Shown piece by piece: positions 50,505-59,175 of a stretch of 64,000 nucleotides of DNA. Source of the DNA: JAPWJZ01 sp965279315 (GTDB lineage Bacteria; Pseudomonadota; Alphaproteobacteria; Micavibrionales; UBA2020); assembly GCA_965279315.1 (NCBI GenBank), contig OZ257145.1:3038001-3102000 (forward strand). The letters are read 5' to 3'. Position 1 is the first letter of the stretch. Each line of letters opens with the position of its first letter. The position numbers were made by a program, and so were the translations under genes. Under the pieces are notes generated by a model. That model saw nothing but the letters and a program-made list of their open reading frames with translations. It had not been told where the DNA came from and ran no database searches.

Positions 50505-51353
50505 TCAGGGCATTCTCGCCACAACGGCACGATCGCTTCCACCCAAATCGGTAAGGGTTTGTATCACAGCGATACCGGAAAGCGCAAGGATGGATTTCAC
50601 CGCATCCGCCTGCGCATGGCCGATTTCCAGCACCACCAGCCCGCCCTTTTTGGCTGTGCGCGGCAGCAGCGCCGCGATGCTGCGATAACATTCCAGCCCG
50701 TCATCGCCGCCAACCAACGCGGTCATCGGGTCGTAGTTTGTCACCTCCGGCTCCAGCCCCGCAATCTCGTCGGGCGCTATATAAGGAGGATTGGAAATCA
50801 CAAGATCGAACGGCGCAGATGCCTGCCAGTCGTTCCAGTCGATAGCGAGGAAAGACGCGCGCGCATCCAGCTTCAACGCCGCCGCATTTTCGCGCGCGAT
50901 CAAAGCCGCTTCTTCACTGATATCAATGCCAAGCCCCGTGGCCTTCGGATATTCCTGCAGCAACGACAGCAGCAGGCAGCCGGTGCCGGTACCGAGGTCG
51001 AGGATGGTGGCGGGCGGCACATCGGCATATTTGAGCGCCGCCTCGATCAACGTCTCGGAATCCGGCCTTGGGTCAAGGGTTTGCGACGTGATTTTAAATT
51101 CCGACTTCCAGAACCCGCGCGTACCGATAATCCGCGACACCGGCTCCCGCTGTGCCCGCCGCGCAATCATGCCATCCAGAGTTTTTACTTCAGCATCAGT
51201 CAGTACACGATTCAAACTGCTGACAAATTTAGCATGGGATATGCCGAGCGCGTGCTGCACGAGCAGGCGGATATCGGTTTCGGGGTTTTCGATGTTCGCG
51301 GCGGCGAGTTTATCGCCTGCGGCATCAATATATTGTTTAAGCAGAAGTACCAT
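50505..51353 (-). CDS. prmC: Release factor glutamine methyltransferase PrmC
   Basis: This 282-residue enzyme methylates the GGQ glutamine of release factors. It has the SAM motif ILDLGTGTGCLLLSLL and the catalytic NPPY motif in FDLVISNPPYIAP. The N-terminal helical domain is normal. The start at 51353 (MVLLLKQYID) is chosen because it overlaps the stop of the upstream membrane protein gene by one base (TGATG). Its substrate gene prfA lies just upstream, beyond that membrane protein. Confidence 0.93.
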   Translation of the reverse strand: MVLLLKQYIDAAGDKLAAANIENPETDIRLLVQHALGISHAKFVSSLNRVLTDAEVKTLDGMIARRAQREPVSRIIGTRGFWKSEFKITSQTLDPRPDSETLIEAALKYADVPPATILDLGTGTGCLLLSLLQEYPKATGLGIDISEEAALIARENAAALKLDARASFLAIDWNDWQASAPFDLVISNPPYIAPDEIAGLEPEVTNYDPMTALVGGDDGLECYRSIAALLPRTAKKGGLVVLEIGHAQADAVKSILALSGIAVIQTLTDLGGSDRAVVARMP

Positions 51354-51955
51354 CAATGTGCACGCCAGCAATTCGACCAGTTAATTCTGTCCATATAATA
51401 GAAAGACGCTAGGGAGCTGACAGCAAGAAAAAGGGCAATCGCGAAGGCCAGCAACTTAGACCATCTGTCAAAAAGCGCACGATTGTTTTCATAGAATTGC
51501 AAAGACTGGCTTTTCACGATGCAGGATTTTTCCATTTTTAAGATCGAAAAATAAAGCCACATTGGCTGCAGCATCGCCAGCCACATGGTGCCCGCAAAGA
51601 TATAAGATCGGACGAAAGCCATTTGCGGCTTACAGGAAGAATAAAAAGCGACAGCCATAAATGCTATAAAAACAATTATCATAACAATAAGAGTTCTCAT
51701 GAAAGATGGATGCTGAACAAATTTCTTTAATGAAACATCAACATGCTTTGTCACATACGCCTTTTGCCGCATCTTAAAAACAAGCATCAAAACGAGCAAA
51801 GAGATAAATGAGGCACACCATAAGACGGCTTGAATTAACCGTGGTGCAAAATCTAAGACGATCCCACATAAGCGCTGTGAAGCAAAAACTTGCGTTGAAA
51901 AGCTTATAAACCCTATCAAAAAAATGAATAAAAATAGCGGCCAGCTTTTAATCAC
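51353..51955 (-). CDS. Unknown membrane protein inserted between prfA and prmC
   Basis: This 200-residue protein has four predicted membrane segments (near SWPLFLFIFLIGFISF, LIQAVLWCASFISLLVLMLV, TLIVMIIVFIAFMAVAF and LLAFAIALFLAVSSLASFYY). No family recognised. The GTG start overlaps the prfA stop (GTGA), with GGAG 8 bases upstream, and its stop overlaps the prmC start (TGATG). It is therefore coupled on both sides. Its composition is far more AT-rich than prfA or prmC, which suggests a later arrival. Confidence 0.75.
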   Translation of the reverse strand: MIKSWPLFLFIFLIGFISFSTQVFASQRLCGIVLDFAPRLIQAVLWCASFISLLVLMLVFKMRQKAYVTKHVDVSLKKFVQHPSFMRTLIVMIIVFIAFMAVAFYSSCKPQMAFVRSYIFAGTMWLAMLQPMWLYFSILKMEKSCIVKSQSLQFYENNRALFDRWSKLLAFAIALFLAVSSLASFYYMDRINWSNCWRAH

Positions 51956-53028
51956 CAGCTCATCTCCGCCAGCTTGCTCGCCTGATCTTCGGAGATTAAG
52001 GGGTCGATGATTTCGTCCAAACATTCTCCCGATACGACCCTGTCGATTTTATAGAGCGTCAGGTTGATGCGGTGGTCGGTCACGCGGCCTTGGGGGAAGT
52101 TATAGGTGCGGATGCGCTCCGACCGGTCGCCCGATCCCACCTGTTCCTTGCGGTTCGCGGCGCGGACGCTGTCGAGCTTCTGGCGTTCCATATCGTACAG
52201 GCGGCTGCGCAGGATCTTCATCGCGCGCGCCTTGTTCTTGTGCTGCGATTTTTCGTCCTGCTGGACCACGACGATGCCGGACGCCATATGGGTGATGCGC
52301 ACGGCGGATTCCGTCTTGTTGACGTGCTGGCCGCCCGCGCCCCCTGCCCGCATCACGTCGATGCGGATATCGGCGTCGGCGATGTTGATGTCCACTTCCT
52401 CAGCCTCCGGCAGCACGGCGACGGTGGCGGCGGAGGTGTGGACGCGGCCCGAGGCTTCGGTCTGCGGCACGCGCTGGACGCGATGGACGCCGCTTTCGAA
52501 TTTCATGCGGGCAAAGACATCGCGGCCGGAAATCTCCACCACCGCCTGCCGCAAGCCACCCAAGTCGCTCTGCGAGAATTCCATGACTTCGAATGTCCAG
52601 TTTTTCAACTGGGCATAGCGTTTGTACATTTCGAACAGGTCGCCCGCAAACAGCGCGGCCTCGTCCCCGCCCGTGCCGGCGCGGATTTCGAGGATGGCGT
52701 TGCGCGCATCCGCCGCGTCCTTGGGCAGCAGCGCGACGTGGATTTTCTTTTCAAGGTCGGGCAGCTGTTCCTTCAGCTTGTAATAGTCTTCCTCCGCCAT
52801 GGCGCGCATTTCCCTGTCGCCTGCGGGGTCGTTCATCAAGACTTCGAGGTCGGCATATTCCTTTTGCGCGCCTTTGTATTCGCGGATGATCGCAGCGAGC
52901 GGCGTGAGGTCGGAATATTCCTTGGACAGTTTCGTGAATTCATCCGATGCCAGCTTGCCCGACGACATCAGGGATTCAATCTCCTGAAAGCGCGACAGCA
53001 CCTGCCCCAGTTTGCGGTCAAGCGACAT
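51952..53028 (-). CDS. prfA: Peptide chain release factor 1
   Basis: This 358-residue protein reads UAA and UAG and frees the finished peptide. The GGQ motif is at residues 232-234 in AGGAGGQHVNKTESAVR, and the codon-reading region is near VPQTEASGRVHTSAATV. The start at 53028 (MSLDRKLGQVLSRF) fits the family length; the frame stays open further up only because it runs into a palindromic repeat. GGGGG 8 bases before the ATG, the likely ribosome binding site, belongs to that repeat border. Confidence 0.94.
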   Translation of the reverse strand: MSLDRKLGQVLSRFQEIESLMSSGKLASDEFTKLSKEYSDLTPLAAIIREYKGAQKEYADLEVLMNDPAGDREMRAMAEEDYYKLKEQLPDLEKKIHVALLPKDAADARNAILEIRAGTGGDEAALFAGDLFEMYKRYAQLKNWTFEVMEFSQSDLGGLRQAVVEISGRDVFARMKFESGVHRVQRVPQTEASGRVHTSAATVAVLPEAEEVDINIADADIRIDVMRAGGAGGQHVNKTESAVRITHMASGIVVVQQDEKSQHKNKARAMKILRSRLYDMERQKLDSVRAANRKEQVGSGDRSERIRTYNFPQGRVTDHRINLTLYKIDRVVSGECLDEIIDPLISEDQASKLAEMSW

Positions 53029-53208
53029 GGATCGCCCCCGCAAGGAAGGGGGCTGAACGCGGAGCCCCGAAGATCCGGAGTTCTTTCTCATGGCGCGCCA
53101 GCGCCTTATAACCACAAAAATACCGATGGCAGCCGGATTGCAATGCGCTACGCGCAAAAGCTTTCTTCTCCGGATCTTCGGATCTCCGCGTTAAAAGCCT
53201 TTTCTTCA
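53029..53208. repeat. Long inverted repeat between ispG and prfA (family 2)
   Basis: AACGCGGAGCCCCGAAGATC (from 53054) and the near-exact complement (53170-53194, containing GATCTTCGGATCTCCGCG) make 25-base arms with about 90 bases between. The middle holds GGCGCGCCAGCGCC and an AT-rich part, and shows no gene. The arms do not match family 1. It could be a small non-autonomous mobile element. Confidence 0.65.
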
Positions 53209-54336
53209 TCAAACCGCCGCCTCTTTATCGGCGCGTTCCTTTTCGATCGCGGCGGCCTTTTTCTCGACCAGCTCGACCAAATGCTGCACGATGTCTTCGT
53301 TCTGCAAGCGGTGCGCGGGCTGGCCGCCGATATAGACCTGATGCGTGCCGCGACCGCCGCCGGTGAAGCCGATATCGGTCATCAGCGCCTCGCCGGGGCC
53401 GTTGACGACGCAGCCGATCACCGAAACAGTCAGGGGGGTTGTAATATGCGCAAGCCGGTCTTCCAGCACGCGCACGGTTTCGATCACGTCGAACTGCTGC
53501 CGCGCGCAGGACGGGCAGGCAATCACGTTGACGCCGCGATGGCGCAGGCCGAGCGATTTCAGGATGTCGAAGCCAACCTTGATTTCTTCCACAGGGTCAG
53601 CCGACAGCGACACGCGGATGGTGTCACCGATGCCCGCCCACAGCAAACTGCCGATGCCGATGGACGATTTGATCGTGCCGGTGCGCAACCCGCCCGCTTC
53701 GGTCACGCCGACATGCAGGGGATAATCGCAGGCCTCCGCCAATTGCTGGTAAGCGGCAACGGCGAGGAACACGTCGGATGCCTTGCACGAAATCTTGAAG
53801 TTGAAGAAATCATGGTCTTCGAGGATCTGGATGTGCCGCTGCGCGGATGCCACCATCGCCTCGGGGCAGGGCTCGCCGTATTGCTCCAGCAAATCTTTTT
53901 CAAGCGACCCCGCATTCACGCCGATGCGGATGGAGCAGTTATTGTCTTTCGCGGCCTTGATGACTTCGCGCACGCGGTCGGCGGAACCGATATTGCCGGG
54001 ATTGATGCGCAGGCAGGCCGCGCCGTTCATCGCCGCCTCCACGCCGCGTTTATAGTGGAAATGGATGTCGGCCACGATGGGCACGGTCACTTCCTTGACG
54101 ATTTCCTTCAGCGCGGCGCTGGATGCCTCGTCGGGGCAGGACACGCGCACGATATCGGCGCCCGCAACCTCCAGCGCGCGGATCTGCGCGACGGTTGCGG
54201 CGACGTCGGAGGTCAGCGTGTTCGTCATCGACTGCACGGTGATCGGGTGATCGCCGCCCACGGGAACCTTGCCCACATAAACCGTGCGGGATTTGCGGCG
54301 GTGAACCTGCCGGTATGGTCGGGCGACGTATGCCAT
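53209..54336 (-). CDS. ispG: 4-hydroxy-3-methylbut-2-enyl diphosphate synthase (flavodoxin)
   Basis: This 375-residue [4Fe-4S] enzyme makes HMBPP in the MEP isoprenoid pathway. Conserved parts include GGDHPITVQSMTNTLTSDV, VADIHFHYKRGVEAA, and the cluster cysteines in VIACPSCARQQFDV and VIGCVVNGPGEALMTDIG. Length is normal for the short bacterial form. It lies 2 bases after the RodZ-like gene and is probably cotranscribed with it. Confidence 0.95.
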   Translation of the reverse strand: MAYVARPYRQVHRRKSRTVYVGKVPVGGDHPITVQSMTNTLTSDVAATVAQIRALEVAGADIVRVSCPDEASSAALKEIVKEVTVPIVADIHFHYKRGVEAAMNGAACLRINPGNIGSADRVREVIKAAKDNNCSIRIGVNAGSLEKDLLEQYGEPCPEAMVASAQRHIQILEDHDFFNFKISCKASDVFLAVAAYQQLAEACDYPLHVGVTEAGGLRTGTIKSSIGIGSLLWAGIGDTIRVSLSADPVEEIKVGFDILKSLGLRHRGVNVIACPSCARQQFDVIETVRVLEDRLAHITTPLTVSVIGCVVNGPGEALMTDIGFTGGGRGTHQVYIGGQPAHRLQNEDIVQHLVELVEKKAAAIEKERADKEAAV

Positions 54337-54338
54337 GA

Positions 54339-55412
54339 TTATTCCTGGAACGCCTTCTTGCGGCGCGAGCCTTTCAGCGTGTCGGGGTTGAGCGGAACGC
54401 CGCGCAGGATATCGCCGCGCGCGCCCATGGATTTTGCATTGCCATCCACGACGACATCAAGTCCGCCCGCATTCGTGGTCACCAGCGAATAGCCGGGGCC
54501 GTCGGGCACGGCGTAGGTGTCGCCCGCGCGCATGACGCGCTTCACCACGATGCGCCCCTGCCCGTCCGTCACCTGCACCCAGGTGGTGGAGGTGGCGCGC
54601 AGCGTCACGCGGCTTTTGCCGCGGCTGACATTGATGACTTCGCTATCGGGCGGCGGCGCGACGCCGGTGATGGCGGTCGTGACATCGGTTTCAGGTTCCG
54701 ACGGCGCGCCCGGTTTCTTGCCCGGCAGCGGCGCGTTGGATGTGGTGACAAGGCCAGCCGTGGCGGCAGGTGCTGCACCCGCAACATTCGCAACGGGCGC
54801 AACTGGCGCAACGGGCGTGACGGGCGTTGTCAGCGGGCCAGTGGCGATGGGGGCGGAGGTATCGACAGGCCCGTCGGTTGCAGCCGCAATCGACGGCATC
54901 GCGGGCACGGCGGGGTTTTCGATGATGGTGGGCGCGGGCGGGATGGCGTTCGCAATCACGCGGTCACCATCGTCGCCGCCGGAAAATACGGCCCAGATCA
55001 GCGCAATGACCAGCACGCCGACGGCGGTCGCGCCCAGCAGGAACGGGTCGGGCATCTTGCTTTCGCCCATCGTTTCAGTGTTGTGGACGACGGGGCGTGC
55101 AGCCGCCCCGTTTTCGGCCTTGAAGCGCGCGGCAATATCGGCCGCATCCATTTTCAGGTAGGTGGCGTAGCTTTTCAGGAAGCCCAGCGCATAGGTCATG
55201 CCCGGCAGCGCGTCGAGGTGGTTTTCCTCAAGCGCTTTTAATTGGCCGACGCGCACATGGATGGCGGAGGAGATTTCCTGAAGCTCCAGCCCCTTGGCGA
55301 TGCGCGCCTGACGCAGCATCTCGCCCGCCTTCAGGTTTGCGTTGGGGGCGTGAACCGCATGGGTGGGTTCGCCGGAAGCGCGTTTGCGCTTTTTTTCTTT
55401 ATCCTGGGCCAT
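54339..55412 (-). CDS. RodZ-like helix-turn-helix membrane protein
   Basis: This 357-residue protein has an N-terminal Cro-type HTH (LRQARIAKGLELQEISSAIH and following, about 33-90), one membrane segment near residues 122-144 (LLGATAVGVLVIALIWAVF), a Pro/Ala/Thr-rich linker and a C-terminal DUF4115 domain (WVQVTDGQGRIVVKRVMRAG). RodZ links MreB filaments to the membrane and keeps rod shape. It lies between ptsP and ispG, a known alphaproteobacterial arrangement. Confidence 0.85.
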   Translation of the reverse strand: MAQDKEKKRKRASGEPTHAVHAPNANLKAGEMLRQARIAKGLELQEISSAIHVRVGQLKALEENHLDALPGMTYALGFLKSYATYLKMDAADIAARFKAENGAAARPVVHNTETMGESKMPDPFLLGATAVGVLVIALIWAVFSGGDDGDRVIANAIPPAPTIIENPAVPAMPSIAAATDGPVDTSAPIATGPLTTPVTPVAPVAPVANVAGAAPAATAGLVTTSNAPLPGKKPGAPSEPETDVTTAITGVAPPPDSEVINVSRGKSRVTLRATSTTWVQVTDGQGRIVVKRVMRAGDTYAVPDGPGYSLVTTNAGGLDVVVDGNAKSMGARGDILRGVPLNPDTLKGSRRKKAFQE

Positions 55413-55418
55413 GAAATG

Positions 55419-57740
55419 CTACTCGGTTGGTGACAGGTTGACATGATGGTCGCGGGCGAACGACAGCAGCCGCTCCCGCAACGAATGCTCGCGCGACTGC
55501 ATGAGCTGATCTAGATAGGGCTTCAGCGTGGCGGTATCAAGCGTGGGCAGCATGCCCTTGACCGCCTCGACCGACTGCGCGGACACCGACAGCTGGCGGT
55601 AGCCGAGCGCGATCAGCACCATGGCCTCCAGCGGGCTGCCCGCCATTTCGCCGCAGACGCTGAACGGCACATTGGCGGCCGTGCATTTGTCGGCGATATC
55701 CTTCATCACGCGCAGCATCGCGGGCGACAGCACATCGTAGCGGTTGCGGAGCGCGAAATTGTTGCGGTCGGCGGCGAACAGGTATTGCATCAGGTCGTTC
55801 GTGCCGACGGCGACGAAATCGGCGACCTTCAGCAGCGTATCCAGCTGCCACAAGATTGATGGCACTTCGATCATCGCGCCCAGCTCGATTTTATCCGGCA
55901 CGGTGATGCCGTTGCCGCGCGCACGCACCTTTTCCATTTCAAGGAATTCTTTGGCGCGATCGAATTCCGCGACTTCGGTGATAAAGGGCAGCATGATTTT
56001 CAACGGGCGCCCGCGGCTGCCGCGGATGAAGGCGCGAAATTGCGTACGCAACACGGCGGGGCGGTCCATGCCGATGCGTATCGCGCGCCAGCCGAGCGCC
56101 GGGTTTTCTTCTTCCGGCGCCTTGAAATACGGCAGCGGCTTGTCGCCGCCAATATCCAGCGTGCGGAACACGACGGGCTTGCCCGCCATCTTGTCCATGA
56201 TGTTGCCGTAGAATTCGGCCTGCGTCACGACCAGCGGATATTTCTGCCAGCCCATAAAACTCAATTCAGTGCGGTAAAGCCCGATACCGTCCGCGCCCAG
56301 CGCCGCGACGGAATCCACTTCATTCATCAATCCGGCATTGAGGTGCACGCCCACCTTGATGCCATCCTGCGTGACCGACTGCTGCTGGCCTTTTTGTCGA
56401 TAGAGGCTGGCGCGTTTGTCGCGGGCGTCCATTGTTTTGGTGTAAAGGTCGACGATGTAATCGCCGGGGCCGATATAGACCATGCCGTGATCGCCATCGA
56501 CAATCACCTGGTCGCCGTTGAAAACGAAGTTGTGGATATCGCCGCATTGGCCGACGACAGGAATACCCAAGGCACGGGCGACGATGGCGACGTGGTTCGA
56601 TGCGCTGCCTTTTTCAAGGATCACGCCGCGCAGTTTCGTATGGTCGAAATCGAGCAGCGCGGCGGGCCCCAGCGTGCGGGCGACGAGGATTATATTATCA
56701 GGCATCTCCTGCGTCGATTTGGCGCGGCTATCCTTCATCAGGTGCGACAGCAGGCGGTTGCTCAGGTCTTCGAGGTCCTGCAGGCGTTCGCGGATATAGG
56801 CATCGCTAATCTGCATCATGCGGGCGCGGGTTTCGTTCTGCACGCGCTGCACGGCGGCTTCGGCGCTCAGGCCCTTTTCGATGGTTGCATCGATGCGGGC
56901 GAGCCAGCCGCGATCTTTCGCGAACATCTGGTAGGCCTCGAGGATGTCGCGGCTTTCGGTGCCGGACAGCACCGCGTTGCGGTTCAGCATGCGGTCGATG
57001 GCGTTGTGCATGGATGCGAGCGCTTCGGCAAGGCGCGCCTTTTCCGCCTTCGCGTCTTCGGCCACGATTTCCTGCATGGCGATGCCGGGTTCATACAGGA
57101 CCGCTGTGCCAATCGCGAGGCCGCGCGCCAGTGACGCGCCTGATACATGCGTCGGCTTGCCGCCCGATGAAAAGCTGGAATTGATTTCAAGGCGCGTCAG
57201 CAGCCCGCCTGCGATGACGATTTCGGCAACGACCATCGCGATCGTCTGCAGGATATCGACCGTTTCCTCGCCATAATTGCGGGGTGATTTGCTGCGCACG
57301 GCCAGCACGCCACGCACGCGGCCACCGCGCAGCACAGGCACGCCGCAGAAGGAATGGTAAATGGCAGCTTCAGGCTTGTTCGCAATCACGATGGGCGCAG
57401 CGGCGGCGGCGACGTCGCCGATATCCCCCTCGCCCACCCTGCCCATTTCGGTGCAGGCAGCGGGTTCGAGCACGGATGAGGAATACAATTCCAAAACTTC
57501 GCCTGCGCGCTGGATATAGCAGGAACATTCATCGGCGCGGAGTTCACGCGCCACAAGGCGCACGATTTCATCCAGTTTGGTATCCGCCGGTTGCGCAGCG
57601 TTCATCAGGTCGCGCAACGTCTGCATGATGCGGCGCGGGGCGGCGAAAGAAATTTGCGCTTCGACAAATTCGGACGACTTGAGATCCCGCGCCTCCGCGG
57701 TTGTCGTAACTTCCGGCCATGTTTTCCGTCCGGCGTTCAT
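55419..57740 (-). CDS. ptsP: PEP-protein phosphotransferase of the nitrogen PTS (EI-Ntr)
   Basis: This 773-residue protein passes phosphate from PEP to NPr. It has a GAF domain (about 40-175, with FCGVPVLRGGRVRGVLAVRS), then the EI N-terminal part with the phospho-acceptor His383 in GSASNHVAIVARALGIPVV. The PEP-binding barrel follows, with GLYRTELSFMGW, PLKIMLPFITEVAEF and VGTNDLMQYLFAADR. The GAF domain lets nitrogen signals such as glutamine act on it in related species. It is 8 bases downstream of lysC. Confidence 0.94.
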   Translation of the reverse strand: MNAGRKTWPEVTTTAEARDLKSSEFVEAQISFAAPRRIMQTLRDLMNAAQPADTKLDEIVRLVARELRADECSCYIQRAGEVLELYSSSVLEPAACTEMGRVGEGDIGDVAAAAAPIVIANKPEAAIYHSFCGVPVLRGGRVRGVLAVRSKSPRNYGEETVDILQTIAMVVAEIVIAGGLLTRLEINSSFSSGGKPTHVSGASLARGLAIGTAVLYEPGIAMQEIVAEDAKAEKARLAEALASMHNAIDRMLNRNAVLSGTESRDILEAYQMFAKDRGWLARIDATIEKGLSAEAAVQRVQNETRARMMQISDAYIRERLQDLEDLSNRLLSHLMKDSRAKSTQEMPDNIILVARTLGPAALLDFDHTKLRGVILEKGSASNHVAIVARALGIPVVGQCGDIHNFVFNGDQVIVDGDHGMVYIGPGDYIVDLYTKTMDARDKRASLYRQKGQQQSVTQDGIKVGVHLNAGLMNEVDSVAALGADGIGLYRTELSFMGWQKYPLVVTQAEFYGNIMDKMAGKPVVFRTLDIGGDKPLPYFKAPEEENPALGWRAIRIGMDRPAVLRTQFRAFIRGSRGRPLKIMLPFITEVAEFDRAKEFLEMEKVRARGNGITVPDKIELGAMIEVPSILWQLDTLLKVADFVAVGTNDLMQYLFAADRNNFALRNRYDVLSPAMLRVMKDIADKCTAANVPFSVCGEMAGSPLEAMVLIALGYRQLSVSAQSVEAVKGMLPTLDTATLKPYLDQLMQSREHSLRERLLSFARDHHVNLSPTE

Positions 57741-57748
57741 TACGTCCT

Positions 57749-58987
57749 TTAAGCCTGATCGAGGCCATAGGCCGTGTGCAGCGAGCGCACGGCGAGTTCG
57801 GTATATTCTTCGGAAATCAGCACGCTGACTTTAATCTCGGAGGTCGTAATGACCTGGATGTTGATGCCCTTGTCGGCCAGCGTCTGGAACATTTTCGACG
57901 CGACGCCGACATAGGATTTCATCCCGATGCCGATGATGGACACCTTTGCCACATCCGCGCTCGATTCAACCTGAATGCCCTTCAGGCCGTCATTCTCGGC
58001 GGCCTTCAGGATGTCCAGCGTCTTGGGCAGGTCCGCGCGGCCGACGGTGAAGGTCAGATCCGTGCGCGCCTTGTCGGGCGATACGTTCTGGACGATCATA
58101 TCGACGTTGATGGCGGCATCGGCGAGGCCGCCGAAAATCTTCGCCGCCACGCCCGGCACATCCGGCAGGTTGCGCAAGGTTACTTTTGCTTCATCGCGGC
58201 TATGCGTAACGCCGCTGACAACTTCCTGTTCCACGATCTCGTCCTCATCCATTACCATTGTTCCGGGGATGTCGCTGCCCAGCGCGCCGTCGAAGCTCGA
58301 CAGCACCTGCACCGGCACCTTTTCCTTCATCGCCAATTCGACCGAGCGGGTCTGCAAGACCTTCGCGCCGACCGACGCCATTTCAAGCATTTCTTCATAA
58401 GAAATCTTGAGAATTTTTTTCGCCTTCGTCACGATGCGCGGATCGGCGGTGTAGACGCCATCGACATCGGTGTAAATGTCGCAGCGGTCTGCCTTCAGCG
58501 CAGCAGCGACAGCGACAGCCGAGGTATCAGACCCGCCACGCCCCAGCGTCGCGATGCGGTTATTGCCCGCCATGCCCTGAAACCCCGCGAGAACCGCGAC
58601 TTCGCCGCGCGCGAGGCTTGCGTGTAAATTATCCGTCTCGATGCCCTTGATGCGCGCCTTGCCATGCACGTCGTTAGTCAGGATCGGCACCTGCCAGCCC
58701 TGCCACGACCGCGCCGCGATGCCGCGCTTGTGCAGCGCGAGCGCCAGCAGGCCGGATGTGACCTGTTCGCCCGATGCCACAATCGCGTCGTATTCGCGCG
58801 CGTCATACAGCGGGTTGATGGCGGTGCAATAGCTGACGAGTTGGTTGGTCACGCCAGCCATGGCGGAAACGACGACCGCGACCTTGTGGCCCAGCGCGAT
58901 TTCCGCCGCGACCTTGTTTGCCACGTTTTCAATAGCAGGAACGGTTGCGACCGATGTGCCGCCGAATTTCAGAACCAGTAATCCCAT
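57749..58987 (-). CDS. lysC: Aspartate kinase
   Basis: This 412-residue enzyme phosphorylates aspartate, the first step to lysine, threonine and methionine. The kinase domain has LVLKFGGTSVATVPAIENVA, VASGEQVTSGLLALAL and TLGRGGSDTSAVAVAAAL. Two ACT domains follow for feedback control. Length is normal for the monofunctional class. It is divergent from purA and heads a unit with ptsP. I see no lysine riboswitch upstream. Confidence 0.95.
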   Translation of the reverse strand: MGLLVLKFGGTSVATVPAIENVANKVAAEIALGHKVAVVVSAMAGVTNQLVSYCTAINPLYDAREYDAIVASGEQVTSGLLALALHKRGIAARSWQGWQVPILTNDVHGKARIKGIETDNLHASLARGEVAVLAGFQGMAGNNRIATLGRGGSDTSAVAVAAALKADRCDIYTDVDGVYTADPRIVTKAKKILKISYEEMLEMASVGAKVLQTRSVELAMKEKVPVQVLSSFDGALGSDIPGTMVMDEDEIVEQEVVSGVTHSRDEAKVTLRNLPDVPGVAAKIFGGLADAAINVDMIVQNVSPDKARTDLTFTVGRADLPKTLDILKAAENDGLKGIQVESSADVAKVSIIGIGMKSYVGVASKMFQTLADKGINIQVITTSEIKVSVLISEEYTELAVRSLHTAYGLDQA

Positions 58988-59175
58988 AGCCTCGCCTCGC
59001 GGGCCGTTTTTATACGACCGATTTTTCAGCTTTTCAAAAAGCTTCTTATTTCTACCAAACTATCAATTTTGGCAACGGAATCCGACTCATCTTTTTGATG
59101 AATCAGGAAATTTTCGTGCTGCGACAGGCCACCCCCGCATGGTATCCAATGGAGTAACAGCAAACGAGGGAACTT

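Noticed and set aside
53028..53157. Longer N terminus for release factor 1
   Set aside because: The added 43 residues are encoded by the inverted repeat; the family starts at MSLDRKLGQ with a fitting length.
52072..54492. Open frame of 806 codons opposite prfA and ispG
   Set aside because: It runs antisense through two recognised genes and a repeat and has shadow-frame composition.
58988..59175. Lysine riboswitch or purine riboswitch between lysC and purA
   Set aside because: The 188-base gap shows no recognisable conserved riboswitch core on either strand.
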